Positions 44,630-52,898 of a DNA stretch of 64,000 bases are shown piece by piece. How positions within the stretch are numbered: the stretch's first letter is position 1; each line of letters opens with the position of its first letter. Origin of the DNA: Clostridiales bacterium (GTDB taxonomy: Bacteria; Bacillota; Clostridia; Oscillospirales; Oscillospiraceae); assembly GCA_902362775.1 (NCBI GenBank), contig CABIXV010000003.1, forward strand, positions 62,001 to 126,000, written 5' to 3'. The notes under the pieces are model-generated. The model ran no database searches. It saw only the letters and a program-made list of their open reading frames with translations, and was not told the origin of the DNA. A program made the translations under genes and the position numbers.

Positions 44630-45886
44630 TTACTTGCGTGGATCGGCTACACACCCGGCGATGGCGGAGGCGGCGGCCACAGCGGGAGAGGCCAGGATGA
44701 CCTCGCTGGTCACATGGCCCATGCGGCCCACGAAGTTGCGGTTGGTGGTGGAAACGGTACGCTCTCCCTCCGCCATGACGCCCATATGACCACCAAGACA
44801 GGGGCCGCAGGTTGGGGTGGATACAGCTGCCCCGGCCTGGATAAAGGTTTCAATGAGTCCCTCCTTCATGGCCTGAAGGATGATCTCCTGTGTGGCGGGG
44901 ATAACAACACACCGGACATTTGCGGCCACCTTTTTCCCCTTCATGATAGCGGCGGCGATGCGCAGATCCTGGATACGTCCGTTGGTGCAGGAGCCAATGA
45001 CCACCTGGTCAATGGGCAGCCCAGCCACCTCGCTGACCACCTTGGTATTTTCCGGCAGATGCGGCATAGCCACAGTAGGCTCCAACTGGTCGAGGTCAAT
45101 GACCACCTCGCGCTCGTATACGGCGTCGGAGTCGGCGCAAAATGCCTCACAGGGGCGGTTCACACGGCCATTAATATACTCCATGGTCCTCTCGTCTACT
45201 GGGAAAATACCGTTCTTGCCCCCTGCCTCAATGGCCATGTTGGAAATGGTGAAACGGTCGTCCATGGTCAGGGAAGATACTCCCTCGCCCGTGAACTCTA
45301 GGGACTGATACAGAGCTCCATCCACTCCGATGGTCCCGATAAGATGGAGGATGACATCCTTGCCGGACACATGGGGCTGCAGCTTGCCCTTCAATGTGAC
45401 CTTGATGGCGGAGGGCACCTTGAACCACAGCAGTCCCGTGGCCATGGCGGCAGCCATGTCGGTGGAGCCGATGCCGGTGGAGAAGGCTCCCAGAGCTCCG
45501 TATGTACAGGTGTGGGAGTCGGCCCCTACGATGATCTCACCGGGGGCACACAGGCCTTTTTCTGGGAGCAGAGCATGCTCCACGCCCATCTGGCCCACAT
45601 CGAAAAAGTTTGTGATCTGGTGCTTATGCGCAAATTCTCTGGCCTGCTTGCACAGCTGGGCCGACTTGATGTCCTTGCAGGGGGTGTAGTGGTCCAGGAC
45701 AATGGTGATCTTATCTTTGTTAAAGACCTGGGTAAATCCGGCCTTTTCAAACTCGGTAATAGCCACAGGAGTGGTGATGTCATTCCCCAGCACCATATCC
45801 AGCTTGGCCTCAATGAGCTGCCCTACTTCCACCTGTTCCAGTCCAGCGTGTTTGGCCAGTATCTTCTGTGTCATGGTCATTCCCAT
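44630..45886 (-). CDS. leuC: 3-isopropylmalate dehydratase large subunit
   Basis: 418 residues, the iron-sulphur subunit of isopropylmalate isomerase. Cluster cysteines are in GSCTNGR and [24 protein letters not shown] is the substrate region. It is the short archaeal/clostridial type. AAGGAGG lies 8 bases before ATG. It is the first gene of leuC-leuD-leuB here; leuA is not in the window next to it. Confidence 0.96.
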   Translation of the reverse strand: MGMTMTQKILAKHAGLEQVEVGQLIEAKLDMVLGNDITTPVAITEFEKAGFTQVFNKDKITIVLDHYTPCKDIKSAQLCKQAREFAHKHQITNFFDVGQMGVEHALLPEKGLCAPGEIIVGADSHTCTYGALGAFSTGIGSTDMAAAMATGLLWFKVPSAIKVTLKGKLQPHVSGKDVILHLIGTIGVDGALYQSLEFTGEGVSSLTMDDRFTISNMAIEAGGKNGIFPVDERTMEYINGRVNRPCEAFCADSDAVYEREVVIDLDQLEPTVAMPHLPENTKVVSEVAGLPIDQVVIGSCTNGRIQDLRIAAAIMKGKKVAANVRCVVIPATQEIILQAMKEGLIETFIQAGAAVSTPTCGPCLGGHMGVMAEGERTVSTTNRNFVGRMGHVTSEVILASPAVAAASAIAGCVADPRK

Positions 45887-45941
45887 AAAATTTACCTCCT
45901 TGCCGTTGTTAACGATATGGTAGCAAACAGATTTGAAAAAG

Positions 45942-45969
45942 AATGTAAACTATGTTACAATTAAATCAA
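45942..45969 (-). promoter_or_regulatory. possible leuC promoter
   Basis: On the - strand TTGATT (45964-45969), 16-base spacer, TACATT (45942-45947). An inverted repeat, AAATCA / TGATTT (about 45963-45978), covers the -35 box and could be an operator. Confidence 0.5.
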
Positions 45970-46044
45970 AAATTGATTTTTCTCTTTTTGACGGGAGCCG
46001 TTGGCAGCCCAAAATGACAAATGCCATTTTCAGGAGTGAGCAGG

Positions 46045-46305
46045 ATGGGCAAAAATAGGGCAACACTGATCTACTTGGAAGATTGTATCCTTATAAGCAA
46101 GAAGAATTATAAGGATTGGCAGGAAATCCAACTTGAGTTTTGGCGCGGCTATAAGGCGAGCCTATCTCCAATGACCAGCGAAGAAATGATCGATTATTTC
46201 CAAGATGAGTATGGTGAAGAACCTTGCTGGCCGTTCTCTAAAAATGAGATCCTCCATTTCTTTCACTGTCAATGTGAAATGATCCGGTCAGAAACACTCA
46301 GATAA
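46045..46305 (+). CDS. 86-residue protein of unknown function
   Basis: From ATG 46045 (AGGAG 8 bases ahead) it reads MGKNRATLIYLEDCILISKK and ends in an aromatic, Cys-containing tail (PCWPF, HFFHCQCEM). It is acidic and probably cytoplasmic. No family is recognised. It lies 32 bases before the DUF1697 gene and is likely co-transcribed. Confidence 0.6.
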   Translation: MGKNRATLIYLEDCILISKKNYKDWQEIQLEFWRGYKASLSPMTSEEMIDYFQDEYGEEPCWPFSKNEILHFFHCQCEMIRSETLR

Positions 46306-46337
46306 AAATATAGGCAATCAGATAGGAGCTTGATTCA

Positions 46338-46877
46338 ATGAATCTGTACATCGCTTTTTTAAGGGGCGTCAATATCAGCGGCAAAAATAAAATTCCCATG
46401 GCGGAACTAAAAACAGGTTTTGAAAATCTGGGCTTTGGAGCGGTCAAAACATACCTAAATAGTGGAAATGTCCTCTTTTCTAGCGACCGGAACGGCAGAG
46501 AGGAATTAGCCAGTCAGATTGAGAGCATGATAAAAGTCAAATTTGGTGTTGACATACCGGTCTTTGTCATCTTAAGGCAGGAGCTGGAGGATATCCTGCA
46601 AAACGCCCCCGCTTGGTGGGGCGCCGGACGAGAAGGGATATACGATAACCTGGTCTTTATTATGCCGCCGGCTGTCTTTTCCCAGGTATTGGACGAGATT
46701 GGGGCGCCCAGAGAAGGACTGGAACAGATTCAGAACTATAAAGAAGCTATCTTCTGGTCATTCAGCCGGAAGGACTATCAGAAAACAAATTGGTGGCCCA
46801 AGACCGCCAGCGCCGCTATTAGTAGAAAACTGACCATCCGAACGGCAAACACTGTCAGGAAACTGGTTGGAATGTAA
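46338..46877 (+). CDS. DUF1697 family protein
   Basis: 179 residues. The N-terminal YIAFLRGVNISGKNKIPMAELK and LNSGNVLFSS, and the C-terminal IRTANTVRKLVGM, define DUF1697, a ferredoxin-like fold family of unknown role. It is complete in length. AGGAG lies 9 bases before ATG. Confidence 0.9.
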   Translation: MNLYIAFLRGVNISGKNKIPMAELKTGFENLGFGAVKTYLNSGNVLFSSDRNGREELASQIESMIKVKFGVDIPVFVILRQELEDILQNAPAWWGAGREGIYDNLVFIMPPAVFSQVLDEIGAPREGLEQIQNYKEAIFWSFSRKDYQKTNWWPKTASAAISRKLTIRTANTVRKLVGM

Positions 46878-46952
46878 CATCTTCTCCCCTCCCTATCAGG
46901 ACGAACTCTAATCTGTCTCGATATCAGTTGATAATCAGGAGCGATACGCTAT

Positions 46953-47585
46953 ATGAATGCCTTTGATTTGGACTTTCCCGCTCACATCTGGGCGCCTTTT
47001 GCCCAGGGGCGTCCCCCAATCCGGTGCTCACCGGGCTATCTGATCTATCTTCAAGGGACCGAGGCCACCTGCTTCTACTATCTGAAGGAGGGGCAAGTGC
47101 GCAGCTTCATTCAGTCAGAGGACGGCGCGGAGCGAGCGCTCAATGTCTACGGCCCTGGCAGCCTATTTGGAGAGGCCTCCTTTTTTGACGAGCTGCCGCG
47201 AGTATCCTCTGCTGTGGCCCTCACAAGCTGTGAGATCGTGGCGATTGACCGGGAGCTGGTCACCGAGGAGATTGAAAAGGACCCAGAACTGGCCCTGGCT
47301 ATGATGAAATATCTTGCCAGAACTGTGCGCCTGCTCTCTACTCAACTGGACCAGATGGCCTTCCGCCCGGCCCAATGGCGGATCGCCCGATATCTGCTGT
47401 CACTCTCCCCCACCGGCGGCCCGGTCCGCTGTACACAGGAGGACATCGCCTCCTCTGTATCTGCCAGCCGAGTGACCGTGAGCCGCGTTCTGAACCAGTT
47501 GGCTCGGCAGGGCATCATTGAACTGGGCTACAGCACCATCTTCGTATGGGATATAGAAGCCCTGAAAAAAACCTGTCAAATTTGA
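46953..47585 (+). CDS. Crp/Fnr family transcriptional regulator
   Basis: 210 residues: cyclic-nucleotide-binding fold (about 20-130, GSLFGEASFF), dimer helix and a C-terminal winged helix-turn-helix (about 160-205; CTQEDIASSVSASRVTVSRVLNQLARQG). No cysteine cluster for an Fnr-type iron-sulphur centre is present, and the cAMP-contact residues are not conserved, so the effector is unknown. A hairpin overlaps its stop codon. Confidence 0.9.
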   Translation: MNAFDLDFPAHIWAPFAQGRPPIRCSPGYLIYLQGTEATCFYYLKEGQVRSFIQSEDGAERALNVYGPGSLFGEASFFDELPRVSSAVALTSCEIVAIDRELVTEEIEKDPELALAMMKYLARTVRLLSTQLDQMAFRPAQWRIARYLLSLSPTGGPVRCTQEDIASSVSASRVTVSRVLNQLARQGIIELGYSTIFVWDIEALKKTCQI

Positions 47586-47620
47586 CAGGGAGGGAAAACC
47601 ATCGGTTTTCCCTCCCTGTC
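47584..47620. terminator. bidirectional terminator
   Basis: Perfect 17-bp stem GACAGGGAGGGAAAACC / GGTTTTCCCTCCCTGTC with a 3-base loop. It begins inside the regulator stop codon and ends 10 bases before the convergent reductase gene. Confidence 0.85.
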
Positions 47621-47629
47621 CTGTTCTGT

Positions 47630-48157
47630 TTACCTTCTGTCATAGATACATTCTACCATTTCTCCCCGCCTGCAACAGTCAGTCAGATGCAGGAAGGTAC
47701 TCTCCTCCCGCTCTCCGAACAAGCGGATGCCGCCCCCCAGCAGGACAGGCAGGATGGTCAGACGAATCTGGTCGATTTGGTCGGCCTCTGCCGCCTGGCG
47801 GACCAGCTCTGCCCCTCCGCACAACCAGATATTCTTCCCCTTTTCTTCCTTCAAACAGTCTAACAGCTGATCCAACGGCCCGTTAAAAAAATGGATGCCT
47901 TTTTGATCGTCCAGATGGCGGTGGGTCAATACATAGGTCGTCAACCCCTGATAGGGCCACTGATCTGGAGAGAGCTGTGTGGTCACCTGATGGTAGGTCT
48001 TATATCCCATGAGAACAGTATCGACCTTTTGGATAAACTCGTCATAGCCGCTGTTCTCCTCACCCTTGTATGCCTGTTCCAGCCAGTCCACCCCTCCCTG
48101 GCGGTCTGCGATGAAACCGTCTAAGCTCACGGCAATATAGAGAATAACCTTTCTCAT
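47630..48157 (-). CDS. RibD C-terminal/dihydrofolate reductase-like protein
   Basis: 175 residues with a DHFR fold: YIAVSLDGFIADRQGGVDWLE, VLMGYKTYHQ, IWLCGGAELVRQA and LTILPVLLGGGIRLF. This is the YyaP/YwjB-like NADPH-dependent reductase group, substrate unknown. The ATG overlaps the SulP gene stop by 4 bases, so the two are coupled. Confidence 0.9.
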   Translation of the reverse strand: MRKVILYIAVSLDGFIADRQGGVDWLEQAYKGEENSGYDEFIQKVDTVLMGYKTYHQVTTQLSPDQWPYQGLTTYVLTHRHLDDQKGIHFFNGPLDQLLDCLKEEKGKNIWLCGGAELVRQAAEADQIDQIRLTILPVLLGGGIRLFGEREESTFLHLTDCCRRGEMVECIYDRR

Positions 48158-49797
48158 ACAGGCATACCACCTATTGAGATAGCTCGTTCCAGCGCTACAT
48201 CGATATTCGGCTGAAAATTTTCCGATCCTACCAAATCATACATACCAGATTTTCGAAAGACTGACATGGGCTGTTCGTTCACATGGGAAAATACTACATT
48301 AATATTTTTTCTTACACACTCGTCATAAAGGCGGCGCAGACCATTCAAGGCTGTGATATCCATAGCGGGGACTGACCGCATCCGCAAAATCAGAACCCGA
48401 CATCCATTGTCCCGCTCCATATGTGGGATCTTATCGGCGGCGCCGAAAAACATAGGACCGCTGATCTCATATACCATGACATAGGCCGGTACAGGCTTCA
48501 GGCGGCCCTGTTCATCTCCCGTGTCCTCCACATACTCCCACTCCTTGACAACCGCTACGTCGGCCATACGCTTCATAAACAGCAGGCAGGCCAGGGACAG
48601 CCCCACCCCAATGGCCACCACCAGATCAAAGGCTACTGTGAGGATAAAAGTGAGGACCAAAACCGCAATGTCACTTTTGGGTGAAGTCTTTGCTACCTTC
48701 AGTACAGTACGCCAGCCACTCATATTGTAGGCCACCTGGAATAGGATGGCCGCTATGCAGGGCATCGGAATCAGCGCCGCGTAAGGCATCAGAAGGACCA
48801 GAACCAGAAGCAGCACCAGAGCGTGTACCATGCCGGCCACAGGGGATGTGCCGCCGTTTTTGATGTTGGCGGCGGTACGCGCGATGGCACCGGTCGCCGG
48901 AATTCCTCCGAACAGGGCCGAGGCGCTATTTCCTACCCCCTGGGCCACCAGTTCCATATTGGAATTGTGCCGTGAGCCGATCATCTCATCTGCCACAACT
49001 GCGGACAGCAGAGATTCGATGGCCGCCAGCACAGCGATGGTGAAGGCGTCCGGCAGGACCGCGGACACTGTCTCATAGGACAAATCGGGCATTTGGAACG
49101 CAGGCAGCGCACTGGAAATGACATAGAGATCGCCAATCGTATTGACCGGCAGATCCAGAAGTCCAACCACCGCCGCCGTCAACAGTACCGCGATCAATGA
49201 GGCAGGTATCCTTTTCGAAACCCTAGGCCAGAGGAGCAGGATCGACAGGGACAGTATACCAACCGCCATGGCGGCCGGGTTGACGGTATGGAAGGTCCGA
49301 ACCACTTCTTCCAGCTTTTCCATCGTTTCCACAGGGGCCTGCTGAAAGGTCAACCCAAAGAAATCCTTTAGCTGGCCAATCACGATTGTGACTGCGATAC
49401 CGGCAGTAAATCCGATTGTAATAGTATAAGGGATAAACTTAATCATACTGCCCATATGAAGAATCCCCATCAGTACCAGCATGACGCCGGCCAGCAAAGT
49501 AGCCGTAGCCAGTCCAGCCATTCCGCTGCGGGCCACGATACCTGCTACAATGGTGGCAAAGGCCGCGGTGGGACCTGCGATCTGCACTTTACTCCCGCCC
49601 AAGGCAGAAATCAAGAATCCAGCCACAATAGCTGTATAGAGGCCCTGTTCCGGAGATACACCAGAGGCCAGAGCCAAAGCAATGGAGAGCGGCAGGGCAA
49701 TAATGGCGATGATCACTCCTGCGGCCAGGTCTTTCAAAAACCGATCTTTGGAATAGCCCTTTAGACATCGAAAAAGCTGGGGTTTTAAATCAGTCAT
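48154..49797 (-). CDS. SulP family anion transporter with STAS domain
   Basis: 547 residues: about 12-14 membrane helices with the SLC26/SulP signature (GVIIAIIALPLSIALALASGVSPEQGLYTAIVAG, QIAGPTAAF), then a cytoplasmic STAS domain from about 440 (VMVYEISGPMFFGAADKI, RMRSVPAMDITALNGL). It transports sulphate, bicarbonate or other anions. GAGGAGG precedes ATG. It is co-transcribed with the RibD-like reductase. Confidence 0.93.
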   Translation of the reverse strand: MTDLKPQLFRCLKGYSKDRFLKDLAAGVIIAIIALPLSIALALASGVSPEQGLYTAIVAGFLISALGGSKVQIAGPTAAFATIVAGIVARSGMAGLATATLLAGVMLVLMGILHMGSMIKFIPYTITIGFTAGIAVTIVIGQLKDFFGLTFQQAPVETMEKLEEVVRTFHTVNPAAMAVGILSLSILLLWPRVSKRIPASLIAVLLTAAVVGLLDLPVNTIGDLYVISSALPAFQMPDLSYETVSAVLPDAFTIAVLAAIESLLSAVVADEMIGSRHNSNMELVAQGVGNSASALFGGIPATGAIARTAANIKNGGTSPVAGMVHALVLLLVLVLLMPYAALIPMPCIAAILFQVAYNMSGWRTVLKVAKTSPKSDIAVLVLTFILTVAFDLVVAIGVGLSLACLLFMKRMADVAVVKEWEYVEDTGDEQGRLKPVPAYVMVYEISGPMFFGAADKIPHMERDNGCRVLILRMRSVPAMDITALNGLRRLYDECVRKNINVVFSHVNEQPMSVFRKSGMYDLVGSENFQPNIDVALERAISIGGMPV

Positions 49798-49898
49798 CTT
49801 TTCTCCTCCTCAATAATAAAACACACAACTTTTTTATCATAGCCGCTATTCCAGCCCTTTTCAAGGGTTTTCTCTATTTTGTTTCATTTTTAAAAATA

Positions 49899-49919
49899 CG
49901 GGGCCGAAAAACGGCCCCG
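49899..49919 (-). terminator. terminator of the blaI/M56-M23 operon
   Basis: 8-bp stem CGGGGCCG / CGGCCCCG with a T5 loop, followed by TATTTTT on the - strand. Confidence 0.85.
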
Positions 49920-49947
49920 CATATGGTACAGCTTTCAATTTTCTTTC

Positions 49948-51432
49948 CTATGCCGCCCCGTTGGTCACCCTCGCCTCTGGAAAATAGTCCATAGGGTCTA
50001 CCCAAACTCCATCCAGCATCGTTTCAAAATGGAGGTGGTATCCGGTGCTTTTTCCTGTTTTTCCCACCGCCCCGATCTGTTGACCAGCTGTGACCTGATC
50101 GCCCTCCTGGCAGAAATCGCCAGACACAAGATGGGCGTATTTGGTGCTTAGACCTCCGCCGTGGGAGAGCTCCACATAATTGCCGTACTCCGTGTTATAG
50201 CCCACTTCGGTCACTGTACCCTGAGCGGCAGCCAGCACGGGGGTCTCCTTCTCCAAAACGAAGTCGATCCCCATATGCTCCGATCGCTTCCCGGTAATTG
50301 GGTGGACTCTGCCTTCAAACAGGGCACTGATCTTGACCTCTTGCCCCCCTTCAAAGGGCCAGGACAACTCGGCAGGGACGGACACCTCCTCCGACGGTAC
50401 AGGCCCCTGTACTACAGTCGGTTCCGCCGCGGAGGAGGTACGCTCTCCGCCCGCGTAGGCCCCTACCACTACAAAAGAAATCGCTGCGGCGGCTGTCACC
50501 ACCCAAAGGGCCGCTTTTGTCAGCTTTGATGTTTTTCTTACCTTCATAATCGCCTCAATCCTTTCTCTCAAACAATTTTTTTGACTTCCAAAGGGTGCAG
50601 AGAGAGGACGCACTCCCCTGCCCTGGCGCTCCGCCGCCCACAATAGCGTCCTTCCATAGTCCGTCCGCTGGTGCAGGGACATATTTTTGACCACCTCCTG
50701 GTCACAAGACAGCTCGCTATCCCTGTCTATGGCCCTTGCCATCAGCCAGACAACTGGATCAAACCAGTACAGCGAGGTCACCAATACCACCAGATGTTTA
50801 TAAGCCAGGTCCCGGCGCCGCCAGTGGACCAGCTCATGGGAGAGGGCATAGAGCAGGGCACCTCGTTCCAGCTTCTCCTCTGGAAGGTAAATGATGGGGC
50901 GGAATAGGCCAATCAGTACAGGGCTTTCGACTCCCCCTGTCCGCAAGAGGAGTGGGACATCCTTTCGCCTGCCAGCCAACTGCCGATAGACCGCCTGTTC
51001 CCATTCGTCTGCTGGGTAAGCCGTTCTGTCCAGCTCTTGCCGGAGGCGGCGGCAGCCAAAATAGCGGGCCGCCAGCGCGGTGACAGCGCCTAAGCCCCAA
51101 AGGGCAGCCAGTACATAAGGCCAAAATTTCGTTTCCGATTTATCTCCCTCTCCAGCAATCGTGATGGCCCCTTCCTTTTCTGGAACAGGCCGCCCCTCCC
51201 CTGCTTCAGAAACCGTCACCCAAAGCTCCGCCGGCCGCTCCATCAGCCGGTCACTCAGGCTCTGCTGGGTACCCAGAGGGCACAGGAACCGGAGCAGTGC
51301 CAATAGCCAAAGATAATACCAAAAGGCTCTCGGGGTTCGTTTCTTTAACAGGGTGCGGAAAAATGCCACTGTCACAGCCATCAGGCTTCCTGAAAGGGCC
51401 AGCGACATCAGCAGCAGCAAGCGATCAGCCAT
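49948..51432 (-). CDS. BlaR1-type M56 protease fused to an M23 (LytM) peptidase domain
   Basis: 494 residues. N-terminal membrane helices (about 5-25, 36-52, 103-123) carry a BlaR1/MecR1 M56 protease with HELVH (199-203) and E240 in SELSCD. A further helix (about 306-326) leads to an outside M23 domain (about 360-485) whose zinc ligands are complete: H386 and D390 (HMGID), H466 and H468 (HLHF). In BlaR1 the outer domain is a penicillin sensor; here it is a peptidoglycan-peptidase-like domain. Signal relay to the BlaI repressor encoded just upstream (8-base overlap) is inferred. Confidence 0.9.
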   Translation of the reverse strand: MADRLLLLMSLALSGSLMAVTVAFFRTLLKKRTPRAFWYYLWLLALLRFLCPLGTQQSLSDRLMERPAELWVTVSEAGEGRPVPEKEGAITIAGEGDKSETKFWPYVLAALWGLGAVTALAARYFGCRRLRQELDRTAYPADEWEQAVYRQLAGRRKDVPLLLRTGGVESPVLIGLFRPIIYLPEEKLERGALLYALSHELVHWRRRDLAYKHLVVLVTSLYWFDPVVWLMARAIDRDSELSCDQEVVKNMSLHQRTDYGRTLLWAAERQGRGVRPLSAPFGSQKNCLRERIEAIMKVRKTSKLTKAALWVVTAAAAISFVVVGAYAGGERTSSAAEPTVVQGPVPSEEVSVPAELSWPFEGGQEVKISALFEGRVHPITGKRSEHMGIDFVLEKETPVLAAAQGTVTEVGYNTEYGNYVELSHGGGLSTKYAHLVSGDFCQEGDQVTAGQQIGAVGKTGKSTGYHLHFETMLDGVWVDPMDYFPEARVTNGAA

Positions 51433-51808
51433 GGCTCCCCTCCCGGTCCAGCAGAGCCCTCAGCTCATCTAAGTCCTGATCGGTCAGCTGATCTCCCCGC
51501 ACCAGGCTGGCCACCAAATCTTTGGCACTTCCCCGGTAAACCCTCTGAATCAGAGAGCGGGTAGACCACCGCTGATAATCCTCCCTGTTCAAGACAGGGC
51601 GATAATAAAAGGACTCTCTCCTTCTGGCCTCTACCGCCCCTTTCTCGCACAGGCGGCGCAAAAGAGTCTTGATTGTAGAGCTGTCCCAGCCACGGCGCTC
51701 CTCCAGTCGCTTTCGTATGGGCGCGATGGGCAGGGCCTCCTCTGCCTCCCAGAGCACCTCTAACACTTCCAGCTCTGAATCTGATATTTTGGCCGCTATG
51801 TCCTGCAT
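51425..51808 (-). CDS. BlaI/MecI/CopY family repressor
   Basis: 127 residues with an N-terminal winged helix (SDSELEVLEVLWEAEEALPIAPIRKRLEE, then WDSSTIKTLLRRLCEKG) and a C-terminal dimer region. BlaI-type repressors bind TACA-N2-TGTA sites and are cleaved when the M56 partner is activated. Two such sites lie in its own promoter, so self-repression is expected. AGGAGG lies 8 bases before ATG. Confidence 0.93.
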   Translation of the reverse strand: MQDIAAKISDSELEVLEVLWEAEEALPIAPIRKRLEERRGWDSSTIKTLLRRLCEKGAVEARRRESFYYRPVLNREDYQRWSTRSLIQRVYRGSAKDLVASLVRGDQLTDQDLDELRALLDREGSHG

Positions 51809-51831
51809 GGTACCTACCTCCTAAAGCAGTC

Positions 51832-51880
51832 TACACTTGTAACCCTTTATAAGTCTACAACTGTAACCTGCTTTTGTCAA
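51832..51880 (-). promoter_or_regulatory. blaI operon promoter with two BlaI-type operators
   Basis: On the - strand TTGACA (51875-51880), 17-base spacer, TAGACT (51852-51857). Palindromes TACAACTGTA (51856-51865, between the boxes) and TACACTTGTA (51832-51841, just past the start) lie 24 bp centre to centre. Both sit in the same wider context, GTCTACA..TGTAACC. Confidence 0.85.
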
Positions 51881-51888
51881 GGATTTTT

Positions 51889-51928
51889 TAAGGAGGCGGG
51901 CCCCGAACAAATCGGGCGCCCGCCTCCT
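51889..51928 (-). terminator. terminator of the MerR-type regulator gene
   Basis: GC-rich stem AAGGAGGCGGGC...GCCCGCCTCCTT with an inner CCCGA/TCGGG helix, followed by a T-run on the - strand. Confidence 0.85.
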
Positions 51929-51933
51929 TCTCC

Positions 51934-52698
51934 TTACAGCTTACCTGCCCAATGCAGGATGGCATCTCGCAGGAACTGTGCACATCCATCTGTCTCTCTG
52001 TCATAGTAAGCGGTAAACCGCTCATCTGCCACATATAATTCGGCCAGTCCCTTATGCCTGTCCACATCATACTGATTTCCGGAGATTGTAAGCCAGCGGC
52101 GATGGAGAGCCGCCAGCTCCTCCCCTTTCTCTCCCGATGGGGCGTCACCCATTTCTACAGCCTGCCGAAGTTTGGAGCATATCTCCTGACCGAGAGACTC
52201 CCACTGACGATACTGCTCTTGTGTCAGCCCCATCACAGACGCATTGGCCTGGTCCATCTCCTGGTCACCGTATGTTTGGCGGATCTCCGCCCCATATCTT
52301 TTCTCATTTTCCTCTACGGCACGCCGCTTAAAAGCCTGAAATTTCTGTTCATCCATCATAACATCATTCCTTTCCAATGACAGGATAGTTTCCTTTACAG
52401 AACCTATCAGCTTTTCGATTCTGGCCCTTTCTGCCATCAACGTGGACAGATGGCTCCGCAGGGCAGACAATCGGTCGAAGGAGGGGTCGTCCAGACTTTC
52501 CCGTATCCGCGCCAGCTCCACCCCGAGGGCACGGTAATACAGGATATCCTGGAGTCGGTCCACCTCAGCCGGGCCATAATAACGGTATCCGCTCTCAGCG
52601 GTACGGCTCGGCTTCAGCAGGCCGATCTTGTCGTACCAGCGCAGCGCGCGGGTGGTCACGCCAGCCAGCTTCGACATTTCCTGAATCGAATATTCCAT
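51934..52698 (-). CDS. MerR family regulator with TipAS-like ligand domain
   Basis: 254 residues. The MerR winged helix is at 1-70 (YSIQEMSKLAGVTTRALRWYDKIGLLKPSR, GYRYYG), a coiled coil at about 75-110, and the TipAS antibiotic-recognition domain at about 130-250 (GDQEMDQANASVMGLTQEQ). Such regulators sense thiopeptides or other drugs and switch on their own or transporter genes. No target transporter is adjacent, and it is transcribed alone. Confidence 0.9.
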   Translation of the reverse strand: MEYSIQEMSKLAGVTTRALRWYDKIGLLKPSRTAESGYRYYGPAEVDRLQDILYYRALGVELARIRESLDDPSFDRLSALRSHLSTLMAERARIEKLIGSVKETILSLERNDVMMDEQKFQAFKRRAVEENEKRYGAEIRQTYGDQEMDQANASVMGLTQEQYRQWESLGQEICSKLRQAVEMGDAPSGEKGEELAALHRRWLTISGNQYDVDRHKGLAELYVADERFTAYYDRETDGCAQFLRDAILHWAGKL

Positions 52699-52898
52699 CG
52701 CTTTCCCTCCTTGCTCTGCATTGTATCAGTTGACGTTGCGTAAAAGTCAACCCTGTTTTTTATTTTCTCATTTCTTCCAGCGGTTCCGTTTTTATCCAAT
52801 TTTAATGCGCTCTTGATTGCTTTTTTTTTTTAAATCGTCTATGATATATTATGATATTTTTTCAGCACCCTCAGAACTATGATAAAAGGAGAATTAAT

